A stretch of DNA of 58,981 nt from Candidatus Aminicenantota bacterium (GTDB lineage Bacteria; Acidobacteriota; Aminicenantia; UBA2199): positions 1 to 58,981 of the forward strand of contig JAOZUQ010000011.1 of assembly GCA_029938635.1 (NCBI GenBank), read 5' to 3'. This document shows, one piece after another, positions 8,605-16,324 of the stretch. Every line of letters begins with the position of its first letter. The first letter of the stretch is position 1. Position numbers and translations under genes: made by a program. The notes beneath the pieces are model-generated. The model worked only from the letters and a program-made list of their open reading frames with translations. It made no database searches and had not been told where the DNA came from.

Positions 8605-8814
8605 ATGAGAAATTCAAGTATGGGTGGTATGGGAAGAAACAGAACATCCGGGAAAGATGGTTCAGGGCCTTCCGGACAATGTGTTTGCGTTAAATGCAAC
8701 TATACTTCGCCCAAGCGGAGAGGAGCACCATGCATGGACGAGAAGTGTCCGCATTGCGGTGCTGTATTGCTTAGAAAAGATGGAACACATTATAAAAAGG
8801 CAGTAAATAAATAA
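8605..8814 (+). CDS. small zinc-ribbon-like protein
   Basis: A 69-residue protein, first gene of the ORP-like operon, with AAAGGAG about 8 bases before its ATG. A Gly/Ser-rich N-terminus is followed by CVCVKC (27-32) and CMDEKCPHC, a four- to six-cysteine cluster suited to zinc or an Fe-S cluster. Similar small Cys proteins accompany NifX/MinD-type genes in anaerobes. Gene-specific function is unknown; a metal-binding or chaperone-like role in cluster handling is inference from context. Confidence 0.7.
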   Translation: MRNSSMGGMGRNRTSGKDGSGPSGQCVCVKCNYTSPKRRGAPCMDEKCPHCGAVLLRKDGTHYKKAVNK

Positions 8815-8831
8815 ATTTTAGGAGGTGAATT

Positions 8832-9131
8832 ATGCCATTTAGAGACAGAACAGGACCGAACGGAGCAGGACCCGGGACAGGTAGAGGAATGGGGCCATGT
8901 GTCGGCAATGAACTACCCCGCTACGGAAGAAGGGGCGGCATGGGCTTTGGTCAGAGAGCAGGAAGAGGATTCGGAGGCAGAGGATTCGACAGAGGCGGAT
9001 ACGGTTATGATACTCCCGCATTTCAAATGAATGAAAAGGAATATCTTTCAAGCGAAGTTGAATCACTCGAAAAAAACCTGGAATTCTTGAAAAACAGGCT
9101 TAAAGAAATTGAACCTGATACAAAAAAATAG
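8832..9131 (+). CDS. DUF5320 family protein
   Basis: A 99-residue protein with the DUF5320 layout. The N-terminus MPFRDRTGPNGAGPGTGRGMGPC is glycine-rich, followed by a long Gly/Arg/Phe-rich low-complexity stretch (to about 60) and a C-terminal coiled coil (about 70-95, EKEYLSSEVESLEKNLEFL). A GGAGG ribosome site lies 8 bases before the ATG. The family is commonly found beside NifX-like and ferredoxin-MinD genes; its molecular role is unknown. The coiled coil suggests oligomerisation. Confidence 0.8.
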   Translation: MPFRDRTGPNGAGPGTGRGMGPCVGNELPRYGRRGGMGFGQRAGRGFGGRGFDRGGYGYDTPAFQMNEKEYLSSEVESLEKNLEFLKNRLKEIEPDTKK

Positions 9132-9372
9132 GATAATCTCAGAACAGGCCGAAGAAGATATTGAAGTCGTTGAGGGAGAATTGATCGATCTCCCTGAAGA
9201 GACCGGAATAGAAAAAAGAAGATCAACTGACATAAAAGTTCACAAAACAATTGAGTTTGCTGCAGTAATAGGCACAGCAGCACTTGGATTAGTTAAACTA
9301 TTTAATATATTTTCCGGAGGAAGATCGAGCGGGACACCAGTCAAAATGCGGAGAAGAAGGAGAAAGAGATGA
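9109..9372 (+). CDS. small hypothetical protein of the ORP-like operon
   Basis: An open frame of up to 87 codons from TTG 9109, overlapping the DUF5320 gene. A second TTG at 9181, with GAGGGAG in front, would give 63 residues. The N-terminal part is acidic (EEDIEVVEGELIDLPEE). Residues 46-70 form one hydrophobic helix (IEFAAVIGTAALGLVKLFNIF). The tail is strongly basic (MRRRRRKR). It overlaps the NifX-like gene by 4 bases, so it belongs to the operon. It could be a small membrane-associated partner. The start is uncertain and I recognise no family. Confidence 0.55.
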   Translation: MNLIQKNRIISEQAEEDIEVVEGELIDLPEETGIEKRRSTDIKVHKTIEFAAVIGTAALGLVKLFNIFSGGRSSGTPVKMRRRRRKR

Positions 9373-9689
9373 AGGCATTCATAGCTATAAGCGAAGATAA
9401 CGGTATAGAATCAAGGATCGACACACGGTTCGGCCGTGGAAATTATTTCATGGTCTACGACATGGAGAATGATATTATTATAAATGTAGAAGAGAACCAA
9501 TTCAGAAATGAAGGACACGGGGTCGGAATTAAAACAGCCGGGATTGCAGTTGAAAAAGGGTGCACCCTCGCTATCGGCGCACAGCCGGGACCTAAAGCTG
9601 AGCAGGTCTTTAAGGAAGGAAGCGTGGAAGTCTTTGTTATCACAGAAGGAACCGTCAAAAATGCTGTCCGGAAATACAAAGAAAAATAG
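9369..9689 (+). CDS. NifX/NifB-type dinitrogenase FeMo-cofactor biosynthesis-like protein (ORP-like) 1
   Basis: A 106-residue single-domain protein of the NifX/NafY/ORP superfamily, small carriers of metal-sulfur clusters. Typical features are the N-terminal IAISEDNGIESRIDTRFGRGNYFMVYD and the central GHGVGIKTAGIAVEKGCTLAIGAQPGPKA segment. It is coupled to the preceding gene by a 4-base overlap. No nitrogenase genes are present, so the substrate is more likely another cluster, such as the Mo-Cu cluster of the Desulfovibrio orange protein. That parallel is inferred from the flanking ATPase pair. Confidence 0.8.
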   Translation: MKAFIAISEDNGIESRIDTRFGRGNYFMVYDMENDIIINVEENQFRNEGHGVGIKTAGIAVEKGCTLAIGAQPGPKAEQVFKEGSVEVFVITEGTVKNAVRKYKEK

Positions 9690-9704
9690 CCCGGAACAAT
9701 TGTC

Positions 9705-10544
9705 ATGAAAATTGCTGTAATATCAGGAAAAGGGGGAACAGGGAAAACATATTTTTCGACTTCTCTGGCAATGAGTCTTGAAAAAGTAGATTTTTTCGAC
9801 CTTGATGTTGAGGAACCAAACGGATATATATTTATCAAACCAGACATATCGGAGGAGATTCAATACGGCCTCCCCGTTCCCGAAATTGACGAAAACATCT
9901 GCACATTCTGCAACAAATGTGCCGAGGCATGTTCTTACAACGCTCTTTCCATACTTCCTCAACTAAAAAAAGCACTCTTCTTTCCTGAACTTTGTCACAG
10001 CTGCGGTGTCTGTAGTTTTGTATGCCCGGTTGACAAAGCACTGATCGAAGTGGAAAAAAATATAGGTGTTATTCGCAAAGGGAAATTCTTAAAAGGAAAT
10101 TTCATAGAGGGGAAGTTGAATATTGGAGAACCCTCCGGTGTTCCTCTGATCAGCGGCATCATGAAAGATCATCTGGATCCGGAAAGAACCGCCATAATCG
10201 ATTCACCTCCCGGAACTTCATGTCCTGTTGTTGAGAGCATCAAAAAAGCTGATTATGTAATAATCGTTACTGAGCCTACTCCTTTCGGACTCAGCGATAT
10301 GAAACTGGTTGTAGAGATCGTAAAGAATCTTGAGAAGAAAACAGGGGTTGTTATCAATAAAGATCGCGGAGACAGCAAGGCAACGGAAGAATTTCTTCGC
10401 AAAAACGGGATTCCGGTTATTTTCAGGATCCCTTATTCACTGGAGATACAGAAGTCATATTCAAAAGGAATATCTTTGATCGATACAGTACCCGGTATTG
10501 AAAAAAAACTGAAAAGACTTTATGAGGACATCAGTAATGTATAA
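9705..10544 (+). CDS. MinD/ParA-type ATPase with inserted 2x[4Fe-4S] ferredoxin domain 1
   Basis: A 279-residue P-loop ATPase. The deviant Walker A is SGKGGTGKT (7-15). A ferredoxin module is inserted after about residue 60, with C66-C69-C72-C76 and C97-C100-C103-C107. The MinD fold resumes with DSPPGTSCPV and VTEPTPFGLSD. This architecture matches the paired ATPases of the Desulfovibrio ORP complex. Such proteins probably couple ATP hydrolysis to cluster transfer or electron supply. The second paralogue follows with an 8-base overlap, consistent with a heteromeric pair. Confidence 0.85.
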   Translation: MKIAVISGKGGTGKTYFSTSLAMSLEKVDFFDLDVEEPNGYIFIKPDISEEIQYGLPVPEIDENICTFCNKCAEACSYNALSILPQLKKALFFPELCHSCGVCSFVCPVDKALIEVEKNIGVIRKGKFLKGNFIEGKLNIGEPSGVPLISGIMKDHLDPERTAIIDSPPGTSCPVVESIKKADYVIIVTEPTPFGLSDMKLVVEIVKNLEKKTGVVINKDRGDSKATEEFLRKNGIPVIFRIPYSLEIQKSYSKGISLIDTVPGIEKKLKRLYEDISNV

Positions 10545-11433
10545 ACCGAAAGAAATTGTAATATTAAGCGGGAAAGGGGGAACAGGGAAGACCACAATTG
10601 CTTCATCTCTGGCAGTTCTCTTTCAGAATAAGATCATTGCTGATGCAGATGTCGATGCTGCAAACATGTACATCCTGATGAATCCGGAAAATATTAAAGG
10701 TGGAGATTTCGAGGGGAAATCGGTTGCTAAAATAGACAGCAAAAGCTGCATCAATTGTGGAATATGTATGGACCTCTGCAGATTTGATGCAATAGATATT
10801 ATTGACGGTCAACATAAAGTAGATCAACTCTCCTGTGACGGATGTACATTGTGTTCACTCGGGTGTCCGGAAGATGCCATAAAAATGGAACCGGTGATGG
10901 TTGGAAAATGGTTCTCATCAGATACAGAATATGGAAAATTTGTATATGCCCGCCTCGACCCCGGAGCGGAGAACTCCGGAAATCTTGTCACAATGGTAAA
11001 ACATCAGGCAAAACTCCTGGCTGAGTCGGTGAAAGCGAGATATATTCTGATAGACGGCCCTCCCGGGATCGGTTGCCCTGTAACATCAGCACTTTCAGGA
11101 GCAGATTATACAATTATAGTAACTGAGCCCAGCATCTCCGGGATCAGCGACCTTAAGAGAATAATTAAGCTCAGCGATCATTTCAAGGTTAAGAGCGGAA
11201 TTGTGATCAACAAGTATGATGTTAATTCAGATAATACAAAAAAGATAGAAAAGTTCGCACAAGAGAATAATATAGACATATTAGGTAAGGTGCCGCATAG
11301 TTTCTGCATAATTGATCAAATATCAAAAAGAACGATCCCGTCCGGTCAATGCCGGGAACTGAAAGAACCCCTTGCAGAAATATATAAAAAAATAACAGAT
11401 TATTTTGGGACGCAAAATGAAACTGGAAAATAA
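10537..11433 (+). CDS. MinD/ParA-type ATPase with inserted 2x[4Fe-4S] ferredoxin domain 2
   Basis: A 298-residue paralogue of the preceding ATPase. Start 10537 is preferred over an in-frame ATG at 10522 because GAGG lies about 9 bases before it. Walker A is SGKGGTGKTT (11-20). Ferredoxin cysteines are C71, C74, C77, C81 and C100, C103, C106, C110. The DGPPGIGCPV and VTEPSISGISDLKR motifs follow. The insert carries two [4Fe-4S] sites as in its partner, but the sequences differ enough for distinct roles. It overlaps the next gene by 17 bases. Confidence 0.85.
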   Translation: MYKPKEIVILSGKGGTGKTTIASSLAVLFQNKIIADADVDAANMYILMNPENIKGGDFEGKSVAKIDSKSCINCGICMDLCRFDAIDIIDGQHKVDQLSCDGCTLCSLGCPEDAIKMEPVMVGKWFSSDTEYGKFVYARLDPGAENSGNLVTMVKHQAKLLAESVKARYILIDGPPGIGCPVTSALSGADYTIIVTEPSISGISDLKRIIKLSDHFKVKSGIVINKYDVNSDNTKKIEKFAQENNIDILGKVPHSFCIIDQISKRTIPSGQCRELKEPLAEIYKKITDYFGTQNETGK

Positions 11434-11740
11434 AATCATAGAAAAATTAAAAACTGTTGAAGACCCGGAACTAAGGCAGGACATTTACAGCCTGAAATTG
11501 ATTTATGACATAAAAATAGATGAGGATAAAGGTGAGGTCAGTTTAAAATTCAGGCCGACTGTTTTTCAGTGCCCGATCGGGATCCAGTTATCCATCTCTA
11601 TAAAAAGAGCTCTTATGGAAATAGACGAATTGAGAAAGATCGATCTGGAAGTAACTGACTACGTTCAGAAAGACCTCGCAAACCAATACCTTGAATCACT
11701 TGACGGTGAAATGTATAATAAAATCAAGGAGGAAGAATGA
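11417..11740 (+). CDS. DUF59/MIP18-family metal-sulfur cluster assembly factor
   Basis: A 107-residue protein (start ATG 11417, with GGGA 6 bases upstream; the in-frame TTG at 11405 is less likely). The DPELRQDIYSLKLIYDI segment near the N-terminus is the DUF59 signature found in SufT/PaaD/MIP18 proteins. FQCPIG supplies the conserved cysteine. Relatives assist Fe-S cluster insertion. Its place between the ferredoxin-ATPase and the second NifX-like gene fits a cluster-assembly role. Confidence 0.75.
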   Translation: MKLENKIIEKLKTVEDPELRQDIYSLKLIYDIKIDEDKGEVSLKFRPTVFQCPIGIQLSISIKRALMEIDELRKIDLEVTDYVQKDLANQYLESLDGEMYNKIKEEE

Positions 11741-12102
11741 AAATAGCAATTGCAACTGAAGGAGAGATAGTAGCACAGCATTTTGGACGGTGCTCATCTT
11801 ACACAATGGTAGAGTCTGAAGAAGGGAAAGTTTTGAAAAGGGAAGTTATAGCAAATCCGGGACATGAACCGGGATTTTTACCTAAATTCCTGAGTGAATT
11901 AGGAGTTGATTTCATACTTTCGGGAGGGATGGGGCAGAAAGCGATCACTTTATTTCATCATCAGGGAGTGGAACCAATTGTAGGAGTATCCGGAAGCATT
12001 GATGATGTTATAAACAATTTCCTCAACGGAGAACTTGAAACAGGAGAAAGCGATTGTGATCATGGCAAAGACGGGCATGGACATGATTGCGGTGACCACT
12101 GA
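11737..12102 (+). CDS. NifX-type metal-cluster protein 2 with His-rich tail
   Basis: A 121-residue NifX/ORP superfamily protein (IAIATEGEIVAQHFGRCSSYTMVE; GVDFILSGGMGQKAI). An AAGGAGGAAGA ribosome site inside the end of the DUF59 gene gives a 4-base overlap. The last 16 residues carry several His, Asp and Cys residues (CDHGKDGHGHDCGDH), a probable metal-binding tail absent from paralogue 1. It is likely a metallocluster or metal carrier. The substrate is unknown. Confidence 0.8.
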   Translation: MKIAIATEGEIVAQHFGRCSSYTMVESEEGKVLKREVIANPGHEPGFLPKFLSELGVDFILSGGMGQKAITLFHHQGVEPIVGVSGSIDDVINNFLNGELETGESDCDHGKDGHGHDCGDH

Positions 12103-12104
12103 CC

Positions 12105-12575
12105 ATGAGAAGAAAAAGGATCCGCAACTGGGAAAACAGGTTAAGAGAAGAAGGGTACAAAATAACCTCTCCCAGGAAAACGATCCTTTCTGTTTTTGAA
12201 CAACTTGGAGGACATCCGAATGCAAGAGAGGTCTTTAATGATCTCAGTTTAAGGTCCCCTGATATCGGACTTACAACAATTTACAGGACACTCGAACTTT
12301 GTGTCAGGCTGGGAATACTGAAGAAATATGATTTCGGTGACGGACACAGCAGGTATGAGATCGCAAACGAAAAAACGGATCACCACCATCACATTATCTG
12401 TGAAAAATGTTCAAAGGTCATCGAGTACAGGGATTTCCTGGATGAAGAAACCATGCTGATCAAAAAGATACAGAACAAACTTGAAAGAAAATATCACTTT
12501 AAAATAAAACAGCATGCGCTCGATTTTTACGGGTTATGCAAAGAGTGTATAGATGAAAAACAAGGAAGTGAGTAG
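12105..12575 (+). CDS. fur: Fur-family ferric uptake regulator
   Basis: A 156-residue Fur/PerR/Zur-family repressor. The winged helix includes TSPRKTILSVFEQLGGHPNAREVF and the recognition-helix region GLTTIYRTLELCVRLGIL. The metal region has DHHHHIICEKCSKVIEY (His cluster plus CxxC) and a C-terminal CKEC, the usual structural zinc pairs. It begins 2 bases after the preceding stop and ends the operon that starts behind a near-consensus Fur box at 8570-8588. Negative autoregulation by iron is the simplest model. PerR or Zur function cannot be excluded from sequence alone. Confidence 0.85.
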   Translation: MRRKRIRNWENRLREEGYKITSPRKTILSVFEQLGGHPNAREVFNDLSLRSPDIGLTTIYRTLELCVRLGILKKYDFGDGHSRYEIANEKTDHHHHIICEKCSKVIEYRDFLDEETMLIKKIQNKLERKYHFKIKQHALDFYGLCKECIDEKQGSE

Positions 12576-12577
12576 TA

Positions 12578-13087
12578 CTAAAATTTCCTTTTCACTTCAT
12601 CAGGGAGACTCCCTTTCTTAAAAACGAACCAGTCAGAAGTCGACCTTAAATCTCTTCTTGCTCCATTTGAGATCAGAATTTCCATCAAGTCCTCTCTCCC
12701 CAGAAAACTGGCCCAATGTAACGAACTCCAACCATAGTTGTCTGTCCTGTTAAGCCCTACTCCGTTTCTGATCAAAATTTTAATAATATTGATATTCCCG
12801 TTGATCACTGCCCTATGTAATCGGGTCATACCAAACTCATCAACTCTCTCCGGCATTACAGGGCCTTTAATTACATAATTTATCTCAGGAGGTGGGAAAG
12901 GAGACCTGATCACAACATAAACGAATATTATCAGAAGTAACAATAGAAGTGCTTTTTTCAAAGCTAAAAACTTTTCAATTATAAACGGGAAGCCATATTC
13001 TTCATTTTCATCACAGATCACGGCTTTGAACATACCGATTTTTCTCATACGTTTAAAAAACCTTTTGTAAAAGAATCTTTTTCCCAT
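12578..13087 (-). CDS. membrane-anchored ankyrin-repeat protein
   Basis: A 169-residue protein. A basic N-terminus (KRFFYKRFFKRMRK) precedes a membrane helix at about 44-62 (KALLLLLLIIFVYVVI). Two ankyrin repeats follow (FGMTRLHRAVINGNINIIKILIRNG and YGWSSLHWASFLGREDLMEILISNGA, about residues 85-150). It converges with the fur gene, with 2 bases between the stops. Ankyrin repeats bind proteins; the partner is unknown. The upstream kinase gene, 54 bases away and co-directional, may be in the same transcript. Confidence 0.7.
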   Translation of the reverse strand: MGKRFFYKRFFKRMRKIGMFKAVICDENEEYGFPFIIEKFLALKKALLLLLLIIFVYVVIRSPFPPPEINYVIKGPVMPERVDEFGMTRLHRAVINGNINIIKILIRNGVGLNRTDNYGWSSLHWASFLGREDLMEILISNGARRDLRSTSDWFVFKKGSLPDEVKRKF

Positions 13088-13141
13088 TTATTTTATTATA
13101 TTTCTGAACCCAAACGGATGAATGATGATATGGATCTGGTA

Positions 13142-14563
13142 TTAATGTAGCCCTCCTGTTATTGGATCTAATACAATTGACCGGCTCTCTATTTTCAGTT
13201 TACCGGTAAAATAGAGGATCCCTCTGTCGCCACGGAATCTTTCCCTTCTGAATAACCTGAACTCTTTCTCAAGTCTCTTCCGATCAGGCACTATATAGAC
13301 GTTATCCCCGTCACAATAAGTTCTGAAAAATGGGGTTCGCTTCAAACTGACTTTTTTTATATTTCCATTCCGAAATACAATTACAGTTCTGAGGTTAATA
13401 TCAAGATTGATCTTTTTATGATTTTCAAAATAAATGAAACTATCCTTTTCGGGGGAATCATTTTTTGGAGGAAAAGGTATATTGTAGATAAGGTCCACTG
13501 TTCTGACAACTTTTCTGACAGTGGCGGATCTGACTATCCTCGATATAGTATTTTCAAGTTTTTTCTCCATTTCAGCCGCATCTTTATAACGTTTTGATAT
13601 ATCTGTCTTGAGAGCTTTTGATATAAATTTAACAAGCCTTCCATCAATTTGACCTGCAGCATAACTTTTAAGAAACTCTCTCTCAAAATCTATCTCATAA
13701 AGAGGTTCGAAAATTATATTATCCCAGAGATTCCCGATAAATATCTCTGTAATAACAATTCCTGAAGTAAATATATCCACTCTCGGGTCCCGTTTGTATC
13801 TTTTATCAAACCTTAATGGATCGAGATATTTATCCCGCCCTATAACTCCGGAGGTCTTTTCACTATTTTTTCTGACCCCTTCACGTGATGTCCCGAAATC
13901 AGCCATAACATATTTTATCTCACCGCCCCGATTCACTACAAAAATATTTTCAAGTGCAATATCCCTATGAATGATCCCGACTCTGTGAAGATCAGCAATG
14001 GTACTGACTATCTGAGATGTCATTTCCAGCTTCTCTGCAAATGATATCTCAATTTTACCGGAAGCTTCAAGAAGGATAATATCCCTGAGTGTACAGATCG
14101 CCAGTTCCATCAGAATTGCAGGAAAAGTTTTCTCAGATTTATTTATGATACAGACAGCCTGCCCCCGTGAAAAAACATTTATAGTCCTGTTTGTGTCGAT
14201 CTTTTCCAGAACTTCGATCTCATCTTTGATAGATTGTTCTGAGCTTTCCAACTCTCTTATGCTGTAAATACTACCTGAACCGAAATAATGCTCAAAGGTC
14301 AACGGAACTTTCATGGCAAAAATTTCCCGGCTGTTATCCTCCCCTACCTCAAGGATCACACCATAACCTCCGAGTCCTATGGTTTTTCTGATCCTGTAAA
14401 TTTTACTATTAAATATGATCTCTTCCCCGGGAGGACATGTAACTGTAAAAGTCTCCTTATCATTTCCGGTAAAAGAGAGTGTTTTAAATTCAGTTGATCC
14501 GCAAAAAGGGCATATATCTTTCTCTTGTGCAACAAAGCGCCTGCAACTCTTACAATATTTCAA
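13142..14563 (-). CDS. serine/threonine protein kinase with N-terminal zinc ribbon
   Basis: A 473-residue Hanks-type kinase. A zinc ribbon (C4, C7, C18, C21) precedes the kinase domain. The glycine loop is GLGGYG (63-68), the ATP lysine K85 (FAMKVP), the catalytic loop HRDIALEN (199-206; D201, N206) and the metal motif DFG (222-224), so the kinase should be active. After about residue 330 comes a beta-rich C-terminal region of unknown fold. There is no membrane helix, so it is cytosolic. It lies 13 bases after a secreted-protein gene and upstream of the ankyrin gene, suggesting a small signalling operon. Substrates are unknown. Confidence 0.85.
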   Translation of the reverse strand: MKYCKSCRRFVAQEKDICPFCGSTEFKTLSFTGNDKETFTVTCPPGEEIIFNSKIYRIRKTIGLGGYGVILEVGEDNSREIFAMKVPLTFEHYFGSGSIYSIRELESSEQSIKDEIEVLEKIDTNRTINVFSRGQAVCIINKSEKTFPAILMELAICTLRDIILLEASGKIEISFAEKLEMTSQIVSTIADLHRVGIIHRDIALENIFVVNRGGEIKYVMADFGTSREGVRKNSEKTSGVIGRDKYLDPLRFDKRYKRDPRVDIFTSGIVITEIFIGNLWDNIIFEPLYEIDFEREFLKSYAAGQIDGRLVKFISKALKTDISKRYKDAAEMEKKLENTISRIVRSATVRKVVRTVDLIYNIPFPPKNDSPEKDSFIYFENHKKINLDINLRTVIVFRNGNIKKVSLKRTPFFRTYCDGDNVYIVPDRKRLEKEFRLFRRERFRGDRGILYFTGKLKIESRSIVLDPITGGLH

Positions 14564-14576
14564 ATGTCCTTCCCCG

Positions 14577-15293
14577 CTACAACCTCTTCAATTTAAGAGG
14601 AATATAAATTTCATATTTAAGCTGACTTAATATTTTCTCAGAGACACGATTCTCTCTAAACCCTGAGCCTGAAAAGGAAACGATGACAAGTAACCCGTTT
14701 TTTACTCCAAGCATGATTTTCTCTTCTCTTTGAACAAAATACTCTTTTATTTCATCTGCTTCAAGATAGTTTACTTTGCATTTTTTGTCATATCTGTTTT
14801 CGATCTTTTTCATAAAGTTCTTTATTCCGAAAAAAGATATATCCGGGATCATTGAAGCCGGCACCGGATTCTCCGTAAAAAAAATCCCGTTTTTTTGCTT
14901 TACGAACCTGATACCACGAACTTTAATTATCTCTGACTGATCTGCTGTTCTTTTTTCCGGTTCATTTATTATTGGTTTTCTTATCGGTTTTTGTATCGTT
15001 CCGGGATCACTGCCAACTTTTATGTAGCATTCATTGTTCACATCTGTTGAATGATCAATACATTCACATAGAGCTTTTTTGCCGGAGATATCTAATATCC
15101 TGAATTCCCCTACTTCAAGTCCTGTTTCTGAATAGATAATTCCACCCTTATTTATCCGGCTATAACCTGCAGGGATCTTCAGGATGAAAAAAGGGGGCCT
15201 GACATCTGAAATGTTTACGAAATTCCCTGAAAACAAAGGAGAAATAAAGAAAATTAAACAGAAAAGAGAAAAAGCAAAAGTTCTCCGACGCAT
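14577..15293 (-). CDS. secreted protein of unknown function
   Basis: A 238-residue protein with a signal peptide (MRRRTFAFSLFCLIFFISPLFSG, residues 1-23). The next ~70 residues look like a small beta domain (FFILKIPAGYSRINKGGIIYSE). A basic, Pro-rich linker (KPIRKPIINEPEKRT) leads to a C-terminal alpha/beta part. I recognise no family. It is co-directional with the kinase gene 13 bases downstream and could be an extracytoplasmic partner of that module. Confidence 0.55.
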   Translation of the reverse strand: MRRRTFAFSLFCLIFFISPLFSGNFVNISDVRPPFFILKIPAGYSRINKGGIIYSETGLEVGEFRILDISGKKALCECIDHSTDVNNECYIKVGSDPGTIQKPIRKPIINEPEKRTADQSEIIKVRGIRFVKQKNGIFFTENPVPASMIPDISFFGIKNFMKKIENRYDKKCKVNYLEADEIKEYFVQREEKIMLGVKNGLLVIVSFSGSGFRENRVSEKILSQLKYEIYIPLKLKRL

Positions 15294-15316
15294 TCTGATG
15301 TCAATCTTTCAGGATA

Positions 15317-15664
15317 TCAGATAATCGATTCAACAAATTTATTGTAATAAAAATATATCAGATATTTAATAAATATAGTCTGGTTTTTCAGGTTATACTC
15401 AAAATGGTCTTTTTTAATTCTATAGATAAGTGATTCCTGAATGAAAAGAGGCTTGTGTTCACCGGACTTTTCTATATTCTTGTAACCCATTAGTTCACAA
15501 AACTTTTTGAAGTCATTACGAACTTCTTCACTTTCAAGATCATTCATCGCCTTTTCAATAAATGCAGATTCCCGGATCTTGAAATACTTTGCTACTTCCC
15601 ACAGCATCATTTTTGTCCTTTCACCAACTGAGATATTGATCACTTTTCTTTTAACTTTTGCCAT
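15317..15664 (-). CDS. ribbon-helix-helix-like DNA-binding protein (putative)
   Basis: A 115-residue protein whose first ~45 residues fit a ribbon-helix-helix fold: a beta strand KRKVINISVGERT, then helices TKMMLWEVAKYF and RESAFIEKAMNDL. The remainder is helical and aromatic-rich, with no known domain. An AGGAG ribosome site lies about 9 bases before the ATG. TTTTCTACAT-type half-sites occur over the start codon and upstream (15664-15776), suggesting autoregulation. The RHH call is by pattern only. Confidence 0.5.
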   Translation of the reverse strand: MAKVKRKVINISVGERTKMMLWEVAKYFKIRESAFIEKAMNDLESEEVRNDFKKFCELMGYKNIEKSGEHKPLFIQESLIYRIKKDHFEYNLKNQTIFIKYLIYFYYNKFVESII

Positions 15665-15724
15665 TTTCTACATCTCCTGTAAGATAAACCCAATTATAAT
15701 AATGTTTTTTATATATTTCAATAG

Positions 15725-15776
15725 TTTTCTACATTTTTTTCATTTCAGAAATTTTTACATATAAGATGTAAAAATT
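15725..15776. promoter_or_regulatory. putative operator: half-sites plus 11-bp inverted repeat
   Basis: TTTTCTACAT at 15725-15734 recurs exactly at 15664-15673, over the start codon of the RHH-like gene. A related inverted repeat, AATTTTTACAT / ATGTAAAAATT with a 5-base loop, occupies 15750-15776. Repeated half-sites ahead of an RHH-like gene are typical of autoregulated operators. Confidence 0.4.
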
Positions 15777-15847
15777 GATTTTAGAACTATAGCATTAAAA
15801 AACACGGACTTTTCCATTGATTTCTAAAAGAATATTTTAAAACTATT

Positions 15848-15890
15848 TAATATTTTAATCCGGGAAACATGCTCCCGGATTAAAATATTA
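15848..15890. terminator. bidirectional hairpin terminator
   Basis: A perfect 18-bp stem (TAATATTTTAATCCGGGA, 15848-15865) with a 7-base loop and its exact complement at 15873-15890. A GC-rich loop-proximal part and A/T-rich arms allow termination in either direction. It follows the DUF2892 gene on the minus strand. Confidence 0.65.
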
Positions 15891-15912
15891 ATATACCGTA
15901 GTTATACTATTC

Positions 15913-16113
15913 TTACTTTTTATCAGTATTTATCTTAAACGGCCAGTAAGCCGGGCAAAACCTGAATATTCCTGTAAGTAATGGGATAAAAGCCAGGTTG
16001 GCCCATACACAATAATATCCTGTAGCAAAATAATAAATGTAATGAACTGCAAGGATTACAAGTCCTGCTATAATCCTTATCATTCTGTCTTTTTTTCCTA
16101 TATTACATTTCAT
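15913..16113 (-). CDS. DUF2892 / YgaP-type transmembrane protein
   Basis: A 66-residue protein. The N-terminus MKCNIGKKDRMIRIIAGLVIL is the usual opening of DUF2892 (YgaP_TM) proteins, in which a conserved NxGxxDRxxR motif precedes the first helix. Two membrane helices (about 12-30 and 34-50) enclose a short loop, followed by GIFRFCPAYWPF with the conserved Cys-Pro. In other bacteria this domain is free-standing or fused to rhodanese. Function is uncertain; sulfur or membrane redox roles have been proposed. Confidence 0.8.
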   Translation of the reverse strand: MKCNIGKKDRMIRIIAGLVILAVHYIYYFATGYYCVWANLAFIPLLTGIFRFCPAYWPFKINTDKK

Positions 16114-16267
16114 ATTCTCACCTCTGTTATTCTTTTAATAAACTAAGTTTACCCTTCCCATTCCGATACCGCTTCCGGAATGCCAGGATCACACGGAATG
16201 TTCATAGTTGTACCAAATATATCACAGACTTACATATTTTTAAAAAAAGAATTACTGTATATTATGT

Positions 16268-16324
16268 TTTTGGCTGGGGCTGATGGCTGAATGCTGGGGC
16301 TAAGGTGATGGCGAAAGCCAAAAA
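16268..16324. repeat. imperfect tandem repeat with inverted ends
   Basis: The segment holds two copies of a GCTGGGGCT-nATGGC unit, with complementary ends TTTTGGCT and AGCCAAAA, directly after the stop of the large dehydrogenase gene. A further hairpin (CATTCCG/CGGAATG) lies at 16159-16182. No T-run follows either. The 16114-16324 gap holds no gene. Confidence 0.3.

Noticed and set aside
9369-12102. Nitrogen-fixation cluster
   Set aside because: NifX-like proteins alone are not evidence of nitrogenase; no nifHDK or nifB/nifE/nifN genes are present.
16114-16324. Small RNA or riboswitch between the DUF2892 and dehydrogenase genes
   Set aside because: The repeats and hairpins lack a T-run, promoter or recognisable riboswitch core.
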